Of a DNA stretch of 64,000 bases, positions 36,924 to 45,715 are shown piece by piece. A program made the position numbers and the translations under genes. The stretch spans positions 3,421,110 through 3,485,109 of the forward strand of contig NC_017033.1 of NCBI RefSeq assembly GCF_000242255.2. The letters run 5' to 3'. The stretch is from Frateuria aurantia DSM 6220. GTDB lineage: Bacteria; Pseudomonadota; Gammaproteobacteria; Xanthomonadales; Rhodanobacteraceae. Within the stretch, counting starts at the first letter, position 1; every line of letters starts with the position of its first letter. Under the pieces are notes generated by a model. That model saw only the letters and a list, made by a program, of their open reading frames with translations, searched no databases and was not told where the DNA came from.

Positions 36924-39254
36924 TCATATCTTCACATTGACATTGAAGAAGAACTGTCGCGGTGCACCGACCTGCAGCGTCTGCCAATAGCCATTGGGAT
37001 CGCTTGCCACCCAGCCGCTGGTGCCGACACTGGCGAAATAACGCTGATTGCCGAGATTGTAGACGTTGAAGCCGACGCTGATATCTTCCACATCGCGGAT
37101 CACGCGGCCGAAATCATAATTGACGCCGGCATTGAACAGCCAATAGCCGCCGACCGAGGAATCATTGGTATAGGTAATATAGCGACGACCGGTATATTTT
37201 CCGTCGACATCAAAGCTCAAGTGGCCGAAGCGGAGGTTCAAGGTGGAGGAGTACATCCAGCTGGGAATGCCGACCACATACTTTCCACGGGTTTCCACCA
37301 ACCCGCCATTGAGATAGTCGTTCTGGTACTTGGAGTTGTTCCAGGAAACCGAATTCAACCAGCGGACATGGCGGTTGGGATGCCAGACCACGGCCACGTC
37401 GGCGCCCTTGCTCTTGACTCCGCCGACATTGCTGAGCACCGATGCGCACGTCTGGATGGCCGAGCATGGCGTGGTGGCCAGAAGTCGATTGGCAAAGTGG
37501 GTGTAGTACAGATCGGCCGAAGCCTCGAACTGCCCGGTCTGCACCCGATAACCCAGCTCGTAGGTCTGCGAGGACTCCGGCTTCAGCGTCGACTTGCTGC
37601 TGTCAAAGGCCGACTGCGAAGTCGAGAACGGCAGCATGCCATAGGCATCAATGTTCTTGCTGTAGGAGGCGTAGATGTCCTGATGCTGATCGATCTTGTA
37701 GTCGACACCGACCTGGGGCAGAAAGCCGCTGTGCGCAGCGATCTGGCCCTGGGCATAGGAGCTGGTAGCCACCAGTGACTGGGCCTTGGTGTTGGCATAC
37801 AAGGCCTTGGTGCCTACATTCACGGTCAGGCGATCATCCAGGAAGTGCAGCGTGTCCTGGGCATAGGCCATCCCGGTCTGCATCGTGTATTTCTGCAGGA
37901 AGTCACGCCGGAACGGGGTGTCGCGGGAATAGAAATCGAACAGGTTGCTGAAGGGTCCGTAGAGATTGAAGTAGTTGCGCTCGGTGGTGTTCTGCGCCTG
38001 TTCCAGCCACAGCCCGACCACGATGTCGTTGTTGCCGACGGTGTACTTCCAGTCGGCGGTGCCGCCCAGGCGGTCCAGCGCATAATCGGTGGTCCGCATC
38101 GAGACCGGCAGCCCCGAGGCCGGCGAGCTCACGTACGGCGTGGTCCACTGGCCTTCGCCCTTGCTGGTCTGATCGTAAACGGTGGCTTCCAGCGTGGAAT
38201 GGTCACTGAGGGTGAACTGGCCATTGAGGCCGGTCAGATAGTCCCGACGGATACCGCCACCGGAATAATACGAGGCATCGAGCCAGTCGTAATCCGCGGG
38301 CAGGCCCGACATCGAACCGGGATATCCATTGGCCACGCCGCCATAGGCACCCGTGTTGTGGTAGGCATTGGCCATCTGCAAGGCCGCCTTCCAGTTCGGC
38401 TGCAGATAATCGTAATTGTAGCCCAGCGCCTTGGCACTGGTCTTGGACAGATCCATGTAATCGTGTTCATGGCGATCGGATTCATCTGCAAACAGACTGA
38501 TCCGGTTGCCGTCGCCCCATTGATACAAGGCCTTCAGATTGACCTGCTGATATTTCTGGGCGCCATAACCTTTCCACTTGTCGGTATCCGATCCGGTGTA
38601 GGACACATACATGGAAAAACCATGGTGGTCGCCCGTATCCAGGCGCACGTAGCTGCGGGCCGCGGAGTCGGAACCGACCATCTGATTGAAGCGGACGCCG
38701 GCCTTCTCGTCGGGATCCGCCGAGTAATACTGGATGGTACCGCCGAGATTGGAGTTGGATGCGGTGCCCAAGGCACCCGCCCCCTGGGCCAGCTCTACCG
38801 AGGCGATGTTCTCGGTAGAGATGGCACGACTCACCTGCATGCCATTGGTCACCGAATAGCTCATATTGCCCAGCGGAATGCCATCCAGCGTAAAGCCCAG
38901 CCGACTCTGATCGAAACCGTGCAAGGTAATCTGGGTCGACCACTCGTAGGCACCGAAGGGATCGGACGACTGGAACTGCACCCCGGGCAGCTCGCCCAGA
39001 ATTTTCAGCGCACTGGTCCCCGGCACGGCCTGCTTGAGATCGACGCTGCTGATCGACTGCACCTGGCGGGTTTCGCCTCGCGATACCACCGTCACCGCCT
39101 CCAGATTGGTGGTCTTGGGCTTGTGAGCCACCGGCACGGGAGACGGGTCGGGCGCAGCTTCATTGGCAGCAGCAGGCAAAGCCGCCATCGTCAGGGCAAG
39201 GCCACAGGAAATCGCGAGCAGACGGGGTGCTGAACCGAAACGGTTGCAAGACAT
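36924..39254 (-). CDS. TonB-dependent outer-membrane receptor
   Basis: A 776-residue receptor. The signal peptide (APRLLAISCGLALTMAALPA, cut near AAANEAA) is followed by a TonB box-like stretch (LEAVTVVSRG) and the plug domain (LKILGELPGVQFQSSDP, TLHGFDQSRLGFTLDGIPLG, QGAGALGTASNSNLGG). A 22-strand barrel follows, ending RQFFFNVNVKI with the terminal aromatic-isoleucine pattern of an outer-membrane protein. There is no N-terminal secretin-like STN domain, so it is a transport receptor, not a transducer. Ligand is unknown; the neighbouring iron genes suggest a siderophore. The start ATG is the one giving a normal signal sequence. An 8-bp hairpin (GGCATCGG/CCGATGCC, 39272-39292) sits in its leader. 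Confidence 0.93.
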   Translation of the reverse strand: MSCNRFGSAPRLLAISCGLALTMAALPAAANEAAPDPSPVPVAHKPKTTNLEAVTVVSRGETRQVQSISSVDLKQAVPGTSALKILGELPGVQFQSSDPFGAYEWSTQITLHGFDQSRLGFTLDGIPLGNMSYSVTNGMQVSRAISTENIASVELAQGAGALGTASNSNLGGTIQYYSADPDEKAGVRFNQMVGSDSAARSYVRLDTGDHHGFSMYVSYTGSDTDKWKGYGAQKYQQVNLKALYQWGDGNRISLFADESDRHEHDYMDLSKTSAKALGYNYDYLQPNWKAALQMANAYHNTGAYGGVANGYPGSMSGLPADYDWLDASYYSGGGIRRDYLTGLNGQFTLSDHSTLEATVYDQTSKGEGQWTTPYVSSPASGLPVSMRTTDYALDRLGGTADWKYTVGNNDIVVGLWLEQAQNTTERNYFNLYGPFSNLFDFYSRDTPFRRDFLQKYTMQTGMAYAQDTLHFLDDRLTVNVGTKALYANTKAQSLVATSSYAQGQIAAHSGFLPQVGVDYKIDQHQDIYASYSKNIDAYGMLPFSTSQSAFDSSKSTLKPESSQTYELGYRVQTGQFEASADLYYTHFANRLLATTPCSAIQTCASVLSNVGGVKSKGADVAVVWHPNRHVRWLNSVSWNNSKYQNDYLNGGLVETRGKYVVGIPSWMYSSTLNLRFGHLSFDVDGKYTGRRYITYTNDSSVGGYWLFNAGVNYDFGRVIRDVEDISVGFNVYNLGNQRYFASVGTSGWVASDPNGYWQTLQVGAPRQFFFNVNVKI

Positions 39255-39540
39255 AGATCGTAAGTCCGGAAGGCATCGGGGAATCCGATGCCAATCTAGA
39301 CATCCAATATTCAACTTCGATGACAGCGACATGACATCCGACGCACAGCCCGCGCAATATCAAGCCCAGATCCGCAGCAGCATCTTCTGGCGCACGTCCA
39401 TGCCCGCCAGGAACCGTCGACTCATCACTGGAAAATCCGTCCATGGCAGCTTTTGTTCATAAGCATCTATGCATGACCTATCAAATATCGGTCTTGATGG
39501 CACCAGGAAAATGCGAAAGCTCATGAGAGCTTGATTGATA
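39255..39540. other. leader region of the TonB receptor gene
   Basis: Contains the leader hairpin GGCATCGG-ggaat-CCGATGCC (39272-39292). A possible TAGATT -10 lies on the minus strand next to it. I saw no clear Fur box here, unlike the PepSY gene. No gene supported. Confidence 0.4.
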
Positions 39541-39578
39541 TGCATGAAAAAGGGCGCCGAAGCGCCCTTTTTCATGCA
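39541..39578 (-). terminator. dps terminator, 17-bp perfect stem
   Basis: Arms TGCATGAAAAAGGGCGC and GCGCCCTTTTTCATGCA pair perfectly around a CGAA tetraloop. A/T tracts are on both sides, so it can terminate in both directions. It lies 16 bases after the dps stop. Confidence 0.93.
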
Positions 39579-39594
39579 ATGAGCCGACGTGCCG

Positions 39595-40107
39595 TCAGCG
39601 AGTGGATTCGAACAGAAACCACACGCGCCGCTCGGCCTCGTCGATCCAGTTTTCGATCAGGCTGGCGGTCGCTACATCGCCCTTCTCGTCACACAGTTCA
39701 TGCAATTGCCGCAGTGATACCACCAGCGCCTGGTTGTCCTGACGCAATTCAGCCAGCATGTCCTTGGCATCGACAAAGTCGGCATCATTGTCGGAGAGTC
39801 GCTGCAGCCTGGCGATCTGGCCGATCGAGCGCAGCGCCGTACCGCCCAGTTTGCGGGCCCGTTCGGCAATCGGATCGGTGATCGCGAACAGCTCGTCGGA
39901 CTGTTCGTCCAGCAGCAGATGGTAGTCGCGGAAATGAGGGCCACTGACATGCCAGTGGAAGTTCTTGGTCTTCAGATACAGGGCGAATACATCCGCCAGC
40001 AGAATCCGCAGCCCGCCTGCCAGCTCGGCGCGCGCCTCCTCGCCCAGATCGGTCGGGGTGGTCAGCGGAGCCTGTCGGCGCTGGGCAAGATCGTCATGCT
40101 TCGTCAT
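39595..40107 (-). CDS. dps: Dps-family DNA-protecting ferritin
   Basis: A 170-residue Dps. It forms dodecamers that oxidise and store iron with hydrogen peroxide and coat DNA. The ferroxidase ligands are in NFHWHVSGPHFRDYHLLLDE (residues 49-68) and the following SDELF. The N-terminal tail (MTKHDDLAQRRQ) is charged and may contact DNA. The ATG has AGGAGATGACACC upstream; a longer frame from 40236 lacks a ribosome site. It fits the iron and oxidative-stress character of this region. Confidence 0.95.
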   Translation of the reverse strand: MTKHDDLAQRRQAPLTTPTDLGEEARAELAGGLRILLADVFALYLKTKNFHWHVSGPHFRDYHLLLDEQSDELFAITDPIAERARKLGGTALRSIGQIARLQRLSDNDADFVDAKDMLAELRQDNQALVVSLRQLHELCDEKGDVATASLIENWIDEAERRVWFLFESTR

Positions 40108-40262
40108 GGTGTCATCTCCTGTTGCAACGAGGAAAGCGAGGGACCGGGCAGCTGCCGAGGCAGCCGCGGGGCAGACCGTGCGGTCAGCATACGCTGCCGC
40201 CACAACTGAGAATGTGGTCCCATTCACAGAATCCAAGCTCCGAGTCCGCGATCAGCAGACGA

Positions 40263-41435
40263 TCAGTGTCCGTACTCATCCAGTGCGACACGCCCCAGGG
40301 CTGGATCATCCGTGAAGAAACCGTCAATCCCGGTGGCCAGATAACGCCGGATCTCGGCAATCGATCCCTGTGGAGAGCGGGCCTGCGGCGATGTGCCTTG
40401 CCAGAAGTTTCGTGCAAGAAAGACATTCTCAGGCCGGAAGGTATAGACATGCACGTCCAGCCCTGCGCGATGGGCATCGGCCACCAGTGAGGTCGGCCTG
40501 CCCAGCCGGCCATCGTCGCGCAAGGGAATGATCTGCCGGGTGGCGGGGCCGATGGCATCGGCATAGCGGGCGATCTCGGCCAGGCCGGCCGGCCGCTCCA
40601 TCTCCGCATAGGTCAGATGGCCGCCGGCAGCAAGCACATCACCCGGCCGTTCGCCGGATTCGCCCAGCAACTGCAACAGTCGCACATGCAGGGGCAGATT
40701 CCTCAGCCGCGCATGCAGATATTTAAGGTTGCCGATCTCGAAGGACTGGATCTCGATCGGTGCGATGCGCGTATAGGCATGGTCCTGCAACGTCCGCAAT
40801 ACCTTGTCTTCCATGGGCAGACCCAGCTGACGGAACCAGGTGGAATGCTTGATCTCGGGGATGATGCCGATCACCCGGCCACGGGTACTGGACTCGGCCG
40901 CCACGAAATCGATGATCTCGTCGAAGGTCGGAATCTGGAACTGGCCGTCATATCGAGTGCCGCGCAGTGCCGGCAGGCGTTCACGAGCGCGCAGGGTCTT
41001 GAGCTCGGCCAGCGTGAAGTCCTCGGTGAACCAGCCGGTGACCGATTGCCCATCGATCCGCTTGGTGGTCCGTCGCGCGGCAAACTCGGGATGCCGCGCG
41101 ACATCGGTGGTCTCGGTGATATTGTTCTCGTGGCGGGCCACCAGAAAACCGTCGCGCGTGGAAACCAGATCAGGCTCGACATAGTCGGCGCCATCGGCAA
41201 TGGCCAGGGCATAGGCCGCCAGCGTGTGTTCGGGACGCAGGGCGCTGGCTCCCCGATGGGCCAGCAGCAACACCTTGGCCGCACGGGCATGCACGGGTAT
41301 CGGCTCATCCGCCAGCAAGCTGCCGACCGGCCATGCCGCCGCCAGCAGCCAGCCGGTATACCAGCCTGTACGGCGCGCCAGGCGGGACCAGGGTGCCAGG
41401 CCGCCGAATCCGGATCTCGTCATGCGCAACTCCAT
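40263..41435 (-). CDS. glpQ: glycerophosphodiester phosphodiesterase, periplasmic
   Basis: A 390-residue GDPD enzyme releasing sn-glycerol 3-phosphate from deacylated phospholipids. The signal anchor (TGWYTGWLLAAAWPVGSLLA) is followed by the TIM-barrel catalytic motifs LLLAHRGASALRPEHTLAAY, VEPDLVSTRDGFLV with RHENNI, and IPEIKHSTWF. The end TGIDGFFTDDPALGR closes the barrel. The exported, long form matches GlpQ rather than cytoplasmic UgpQ. The start ATG has GAGGAG upstream. It lies near cpdB and PLC, hinting at phosphate or glycerol salvage. Confidence 0.93.
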   Translation of the reverse strand: MELRMTRSGFGGLAPWSRLARRTGWYTGWLLAAAWPVGSLLADEPIPVHARAAKVLLLAHRGASALRPEHTLAAYALAIADGADYVEPDLVSTRDGFLVARHENNITETTDVARHPEFAARRTTKRIDGQSVTGWFTEDFTLAELKTLRARERLPALRGTRYDGQFQIPTFDEIIDFVAAESSTRGRVIGIIPEIKHSTWFRQLGLPMEDKVLRTLQDHAYTRIAPIEIQSFEIGNLKYLHARLRNLPLHVRLLQLLGESGERPGDVLAAGGHLTYAEMERPAGLAEIARYADAIGPATRQIIPLRDDGRLGRPTSLVADAHRAGLDVHVYTFRPENVFLARNFWQGTSPQARSPQGSIAEIRRYLATGIDGFFTDDPALGRVALDEYGH

Positions 41436-41679
41436 GGGCCAGCTCCTCGGCGCGCGACCCGCTCATGGCCTGCATCGTGCAGGCCCCAGACTCGCACCTT
41501 GGACCAGGCAAGTGACGATTCCGAGACAGGCTGAGGTCCCCCGCCGACGGCGGACCGGCTGAAACCGCTTTTGTCTCCGCCAGTGGGGATATCATCATGG
41601 CCATCCACGGCCTTTCGATGGCGAGAGGATACAATCCTCGTCTCCCGCCGCCTCTGCGCCACGTCACGGAGTCCCTGCA

Positions 41680-42819
41680 ATGCATCGTCTAGCCCTGGTC
41701 CATGGTCGAGTGATGGGCCATCACGGTCCGCGTGAAGGACTGGCCGTCGTGATCGAAGGCGAACGCATCGTCGGCATCTTCGACGAAGAAGCCCCCGAGA
41801 TCCGGGACCTGGCCCGCCATGACCTGCAAGGTCGACTGTTGCTGCCGGGCTTTATCGACGTCCAGGTCAATGGTGGCGGTGGCCTGCTGTTCAACGACAA
41901 CCCTGATCCGGAAACCTTGCGCGGCATCGCCCGGGCCCATCGACGGTTTGGCACCACCGCCATGCTGCCGACCTTGATCACCGATACCCAGGCCACGATG
42001 GAAGTCGCCATCGCCGCCGTGGACGAAGCCATCGCCGCAGGAGTTCCCGGCATCCTCGGGATTCATCTGGAAGGCCCGTTCCTGGCGACCCAGCGTCGCG
42101 GCATCCACAATGCCGAACTGTTCCGGCTGCCGGACGCCAGGGATTACGCGCTGCTGGCCAAGGCTCACCGTGGCGTAACCATGCTGACCCTCGCACCGGA
42201 GCGCGTCGGTCTTGACGCGATTGCCCACCTGGCCGGGTCCGGCGTGATTCTCGCCGCCGGACATACCGCCGCGGATCATGCCACCATCCGCGCCGCGCTG
42301 GATGCAGGCATCGTCGGCTTCACCCACCTGTTCAATGCCATGACACCGCTCAACAGTCGCGAGCCGGGCGTGGTCGGCGCGGCTCTGGATGATCCCGACA
42401 GCTGGTGCGGCATCATCGTGGACGGTCATCATGTCGCTCCGGCCAGCCTGCGCGTCGCCATCGCCGCCAAGCCGCGTGGCAAGATGGTGCTGGTCACCGA
42501 TGCGATGCCGCCCGTAGGCTCGGATCAGCCCAGCTTCAAGCTCAACGGCCAGACCATCACCGCCCGTGACGGCATCTGCCAGAACGAGAATGGCACCCTG
42601 GCTGGCTCGGCCCTGGACATGGCCTCCGCGGTACGGAATACGGTGCGTTGGCTGGGCCTGCCGCTGGCTGAAGCCTCGCGGATGGCCAGCGAGTATCCGG
42701 CCCGATGGCTGGGCCTGAGCCGCAGCCACGGCCGGATCGCTGCCGGCTACCGGGCCGATTTCGCGGTGCTCGATGACGAACTGCACGTGGTGGAAACCTG
42801 GATCGGCGGTCAACCCTGA
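41680..42819 (+). CDS. nagA: N-acetylglucosamine-6-phosphate deacetylase
   Basis: A 379-residue amidohydrolase removing acetate from GlcNAc-6-P during amino-sugar recycling. The TIM-barrel metal motifs are present: GFIDVQVNGGGG, IHLEGPFLATQRRG (metal-binding Glu), AAGHTAADH, THLFNAMTPL and the catalytic Asp in LVTDAMPPVG. GIIVDGHHVAP completes the site. GGAG lies nine bases before the ATG. No nagB or PTS gene is adjacent in the window. Confidence 0.96.
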   Translation: MHRLALVHGRVMGHHGPREGLAVVIEGERIVGIFDEEAPEIRDLARHDLQGRLLLPGFIDVQVNGGGGLLFNDNPDPETLRGIARAHRRFGTTAMLPTLITDTQATMEVAIAAVDEAIAAGVPGILGIHLEGPFLATQRRGIHNAELFRLPDARDYALLAKAHRGVTMLTLAPERVGLDAIAHLAGSGVILAAGHTAADHATIRAALDAGIVGFTHLFNAMTPLNSREPGVVGAALDDPDSWCGIIVDGHHVAPASLRVAIAAKPRGKMVLVTDAMPPVGSDQPSFKLNGQTITARDGICQNENGTLAGSALDMASAVRNTVRWLGLPLAEASRMASEYPARWLGLSRSHGRIAAGYRADFAVLDDELHVVETWIGGQP

Positions 42820-42919
42820 CCCTAAGCCGGCACTCTGTCGGCGTCCGGCCGAGGCCGCTGTCATCGTCATGTCGGCACGAATCTGCTAGCGTCATGGCCC
42901 CGTTTCCGGTTTCTCTGTC

Positions 42920-44911
42920 ATGGCCCTGCTTCCCCGTCTCTCGCTGCTGTCCGCCACCTGCCTGGCAACCTTGCTGTCCGCCGCTTCGGCATCCGCCGCC
43001 ACGGAGGCGCTGCCGGCCGGAAGTTCGGCCCAGGTCGCGATTCTGGAAACCACGGATCTGCATTCCAATGTACTGAGCTACGATTACTACAAGCAGCATG
43101 ACGATGCCAGCGTCGGGCTGGAGCGGGTTGCCAGCCTGATCGCCCAGGCACGGCGGCAGTATCACAACACCTTGCTGTTCGATGCCGGCGACACCATCCA
43201 GGGCACGGTACTGGCCGACTACCAGGCTCTGATCCAGCCGCCGGACTGCAAGCATGAACTGGCGATCTATCAGGTCATGGACCGTCTGCACTACGACGGC
43301 GGCACCATCGGCAACCATGAATTCAATTACGGCCTGCCCTTCCTGTCCAAGGTCAGCGGCACCCCGATGCAGGTCAGCGGTGTCCCCGTCGAGCACTGCC
43401 ATGGTCCGACCATGCCGCTGGTGCTGGCCAATCTGACCAGCCTGCAGACCGGCCAACCAGTATTCAAGCCGTGGACCATCGTGCGCCACGAGATCCAGGT
43501 CCGCCAGCCGGACGGCCGCATGCGCCGCGTTCCGCTGCGCGTCGCCATCATCGGCTTCACGCCGCCGCCGATCATGCAGTGGGACCACAAGAACCTGACC
43601 GGCAAGGTCCAGGTCCAGGGTCTGGTGGAAACCGCAAAGCGCTATCTGCCGGCGATCAAGGCGCAGCATCCCGATCTGGTGATCGGTCTGGTCCACGGTG
43701 GGCTGGATGGCGAGGCCTACCATCCGGACATGGAAAACGGCGCCCTGCCGCTGGCCAAGGTGCCGGGCTTTGATGCACTGCTGCTGGGCCATCAGCATGC
43801 CGAGTTCCCCGGCCCGCATTTTGCCGGCATCGATCAGGTCGACAACATCCATGGCCGGGTCGCCGGCGTGCCGGCGGTGATGGCGGATTTCTTCGGCAAG
43901 GATCTGGGCGTGATCGAGCTGCAACTGCAATGGCAGAACGACCACTGGCAGGTGCAGCGTGACCGGACCCGGGTCAAGCTCGAGCCGATCTGCCCGCAGG
44001 CCGGCCATTGCGTCGCCGGCGCGCCATGGGTCGCACCCTTGATCGCCAAGGTCCACCAGGGGGCCATGGCCTATGTGAATACCCCCATCGGTTCCAGCCG
44101 GATCCGGATGACCAGCTATTTCGCCGATCTGGGCCAGAGCAACGCGGTGGCCGTGGTCAATGCCGCCCAGCTGGACTATCTGCGCAAGACGCTGCCGCGG
44201 GTGCGTCCCGATCTGGCCGGCCTGCCGATTCTGTCGGCAGCCGCGGCCTTTCGCACCGGCTTCGGGGGCCCCGGTGACTTCACCGATGTCGCCGCCGGAC
44301 CGCTGACCCTGCGCAGCGCGGCCGATCTGTATTTCTTCCCCAATACCCTGGCGGCAGTCAAGGTCAGCGGTGCGACACTGAAGCAATGGCTGGAAACCGG
44401 CGCCCAGCACTTCAACCGCATCGACCCCGCAAAGACCGGGCCCCAGCCGCTGCTGAACCCGGCCTGGCCTGGCTTCAATTTCGACCAGCTGCAAGGTGAT
44501 CTCAGCTACCGCATCGACCTCGGCCAGCCGGTGGGTCAGCGCATCGTCGATCTGCGCTACCGGGGCCAGCCGGTGGATCCGCAGCAGTTCTTTGTGGTGG
44601 CCACCAACAATTACCGGGCCAGCGGCGGCGGGCACATCCCCGGCGTGGATGCCGCAGCGATCGTGTTTTCGGCACCCGATGGCAACCGCGAGATCCTCGC
44701 TGACTGGCTGCGCGCCCATCCACAGCTGAAAACGGCTGATCTGCCGGCCCCGTCATGGCACTTTGTACCGATAAGGACCGCCGGTCCGGTGCTGTTTGCC
44801 AGTGCTCCTGGCCAGGCGGATCTGGAGAATGCAGGCAAGGGTCCCAAGGTGAAGCAGATCGGACAGCAGGCCAACGGCCTGGCTGATTATCAGCTGCAGC
44901 TGGCCCCCTGA
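42920..44911 (+). CDS. cpdB: 2',3'-cyclic-nucleotide 2'-phosphodiesterase/3'-nucleotidase, periplasmic
   Basis: A 663-residue two-domain metallophosphoesterase. The signal peptide (LLSATCLATLLSAASASAA) is followed by metal-binding motifs: ETTDLHSNV, LFDAGDTIQG, IGNHEFNYG, GLVHGGLDGE and LGHQHAEFPG. The 5'-nucleotidase C-terminal domain contains the adenine-stacking region VATNNYRASGGG. It cleaves 2',3'-cyclic nucleotides and 3'-nucleotides in the periplasm. Length matches E. coli CpdB (647). Its 3' end overlaps the convergent TetR gene by 22 bases. Confidence 0.95.
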   Translation: MALLPRLSLLSATCLATLLSAASASAATEALPAGSSAQVAILETTDLHSNVLSYDYYKQHDDASVGLERVASLIAQARRQYHNTLLFDAGDTIQGTVLADYQALIQPPDCKHELAIYQVMDRLHYDGGTIGNHEFNYGLPFLSKVSGTPMQVSGVPVEHCHGPTMPLVLANLTSLQTGQPVFKPWTIVRHEIQVRQPDGRMRRVPLRVAIIGFTPPPIMQWDHKNLTGKVQVQGLVETAKRYLPAIKAQHPDLVIGLVHGGLDGEAYHPDMENGALPLAKVPGFDALLLGHQHAEFPGPHFAGIDQVDNIHGRVAGVPAVMADFFGKDLGVIELQLQWQNDHWQVQRDRTRVKLEPICPQAGHCVAGAPWVAPLIAKVHQGAMAYVNTPIGSSRIRMTSYFADLGQSNAVAVVNAAQLDYLRKTLPRVRPDLAGLPILSAAAAFRTGFGGPGDFTDVAAGPLTLRSAADLYFFPNTLAAVKVSGATLKQWLETGAQHFNRIDPAKTGPQPLLNPAWPGFNFDQLQGDLSYRIDLGQPVGQRIVDLRYRGQPVDPQQFFVVATNNYRASGGGHIPGVDAAAIVFSAPDGNREILADWLRAHPQLKTADLPAPSWHFVPIRTAGPVLFASAPGQADLENAGKGPKVKQIGQQANGLADYQLQLAP

Positions 44912-45588
44912 CCGGGGCCGACAACGGCCCGTTCACGGGCGGTGGAAAAACACAGTTCCACGCCCGCTCTGGCCACCCGGGCGAGTTCGGCCGGCTCCGG
45001 CCGGTCGCCCACGCCCAGCAGCAGATGATGCATATGCCAGCTGCAGCACATCTGCATGAACAGCGAGGCCAGCTGCTCGGGATCGGCCACGACAAAATCG
45101 CATCGATGGCTCCATCGGCGGAAATAGGCCTGTATCGGCTGATACAGATGTTCCTCGAACCAGGCATGCAGCTCGGCGGCCAGTTCGGGCATGGCATGGC
45201 TTTCGGCAATCAGCTGACGCCGGATCGCCAGCACCTCGGCATCGACACTGAAGGCCAGCAACTGCTCGGCGATGCGCGGCAAGGCCTCGGCCGGCGGCTG
45301 CTCCAGCAGACTCTGCGACAAGGCCTGCTCGCGGATATGAATGGCCATCTCCAGGATCACCGCGCGAAAAATGCCGGCCTTGCTGCCGAACAGCTGGTAG
45401 GCCGTGCTGAGCGAGCCGCCGCCTTCTTTCACGATCTGCTGCAGCGAGGTCGCTTCGTAACCCTGACCGGTGAACAATCGGCGGGCCGCCTGCAACAGCG
45501 CCTGTCGCCGCCTTTCACCGCGCCTGCTGCGGGGCGGACAGCCTTCCTCGGTCGTATCCGGGCTGTTCAAGGGTTCATCACTGCTCAT
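44890..45588 (-). CDS. TetR-family transcriptional regulator of the efflux block
   Basis: A 232-residue TetR regulator. Helix-turn-helix residues are about 25-70 (RQALLQAARRLFTGQGYEAT, then SLQQIVKEGGGSLSTAYQLF). The C-terminal ligand domain resembles the TetR_C branch with FMQMCCSWHMHHLLLG. It is divergent from the OMF-EmrA-EmrB operon with 127 bases between, and is very likely its repressor. A GTAA-N6-TTAC element lies between them. Confidence 0.9.
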   Translation of the reverse strand: MSSDEPLNSPDTTEEGCPPRSRRGERRRQALLQAARRLFTGQGYEATSLQQIVKEGGGSLSTAYQLFGSKAGIFRAVILEMAIHIREQALSQSLLEQPPAEALPRIAEQLLAFSVDAEVLAIRRQLIAESHAMPELAAELHAWFEEHLYQPIQAYFRRWSHRCDFVVADPEQLASLFMQMCCSWHMHHLLLGVGDRPEPAELARVARAGVELCFSTARERAVVGPGQGASCS

Positions 45589-45655
45589 GGCTGCCGGAAT
45601 CAGGCGCTCTCGTCGGGTGGCTCGAACCGCATTCTAGCATCCCCTAGGCAAAACC

Positions 45656-45669
45656 GTAATTTGGGTTAC
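45656..45669 (+). promoter_or_regulatory. candidate TetR operator
   Basis: GTAATTTGGGTTAC has GTAA/TTAC arms around six bases, in the only AT-rich patch of the TetR/OMF intergenic region and 47 bases upstream of the OMF start. The position fits repression of the efflux operon, but the short arms make it tentative. Confidence 0.4.
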
Positions 45670-45715
45670 ACTTCAGCACTGCACCCTCGCAGGGTCCGAC
45701 CCACCATGGACGCAT

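Noticed and set aside
37845-39233. 462-codon plus-strand open frame opposite the TonB receptor
   Set aside because: Gly/Ile/Gln-rich antisense translation of the receptor. The minus strand shows all plug and barrel motifs.
42557-44719. 720-codon minus-strand open frame under cpdB
   Set aside because: It is the high-GC antisense shadow of a clear cpdB gene, with low-complexity Gly/Gln/His composition and no family resemblance.
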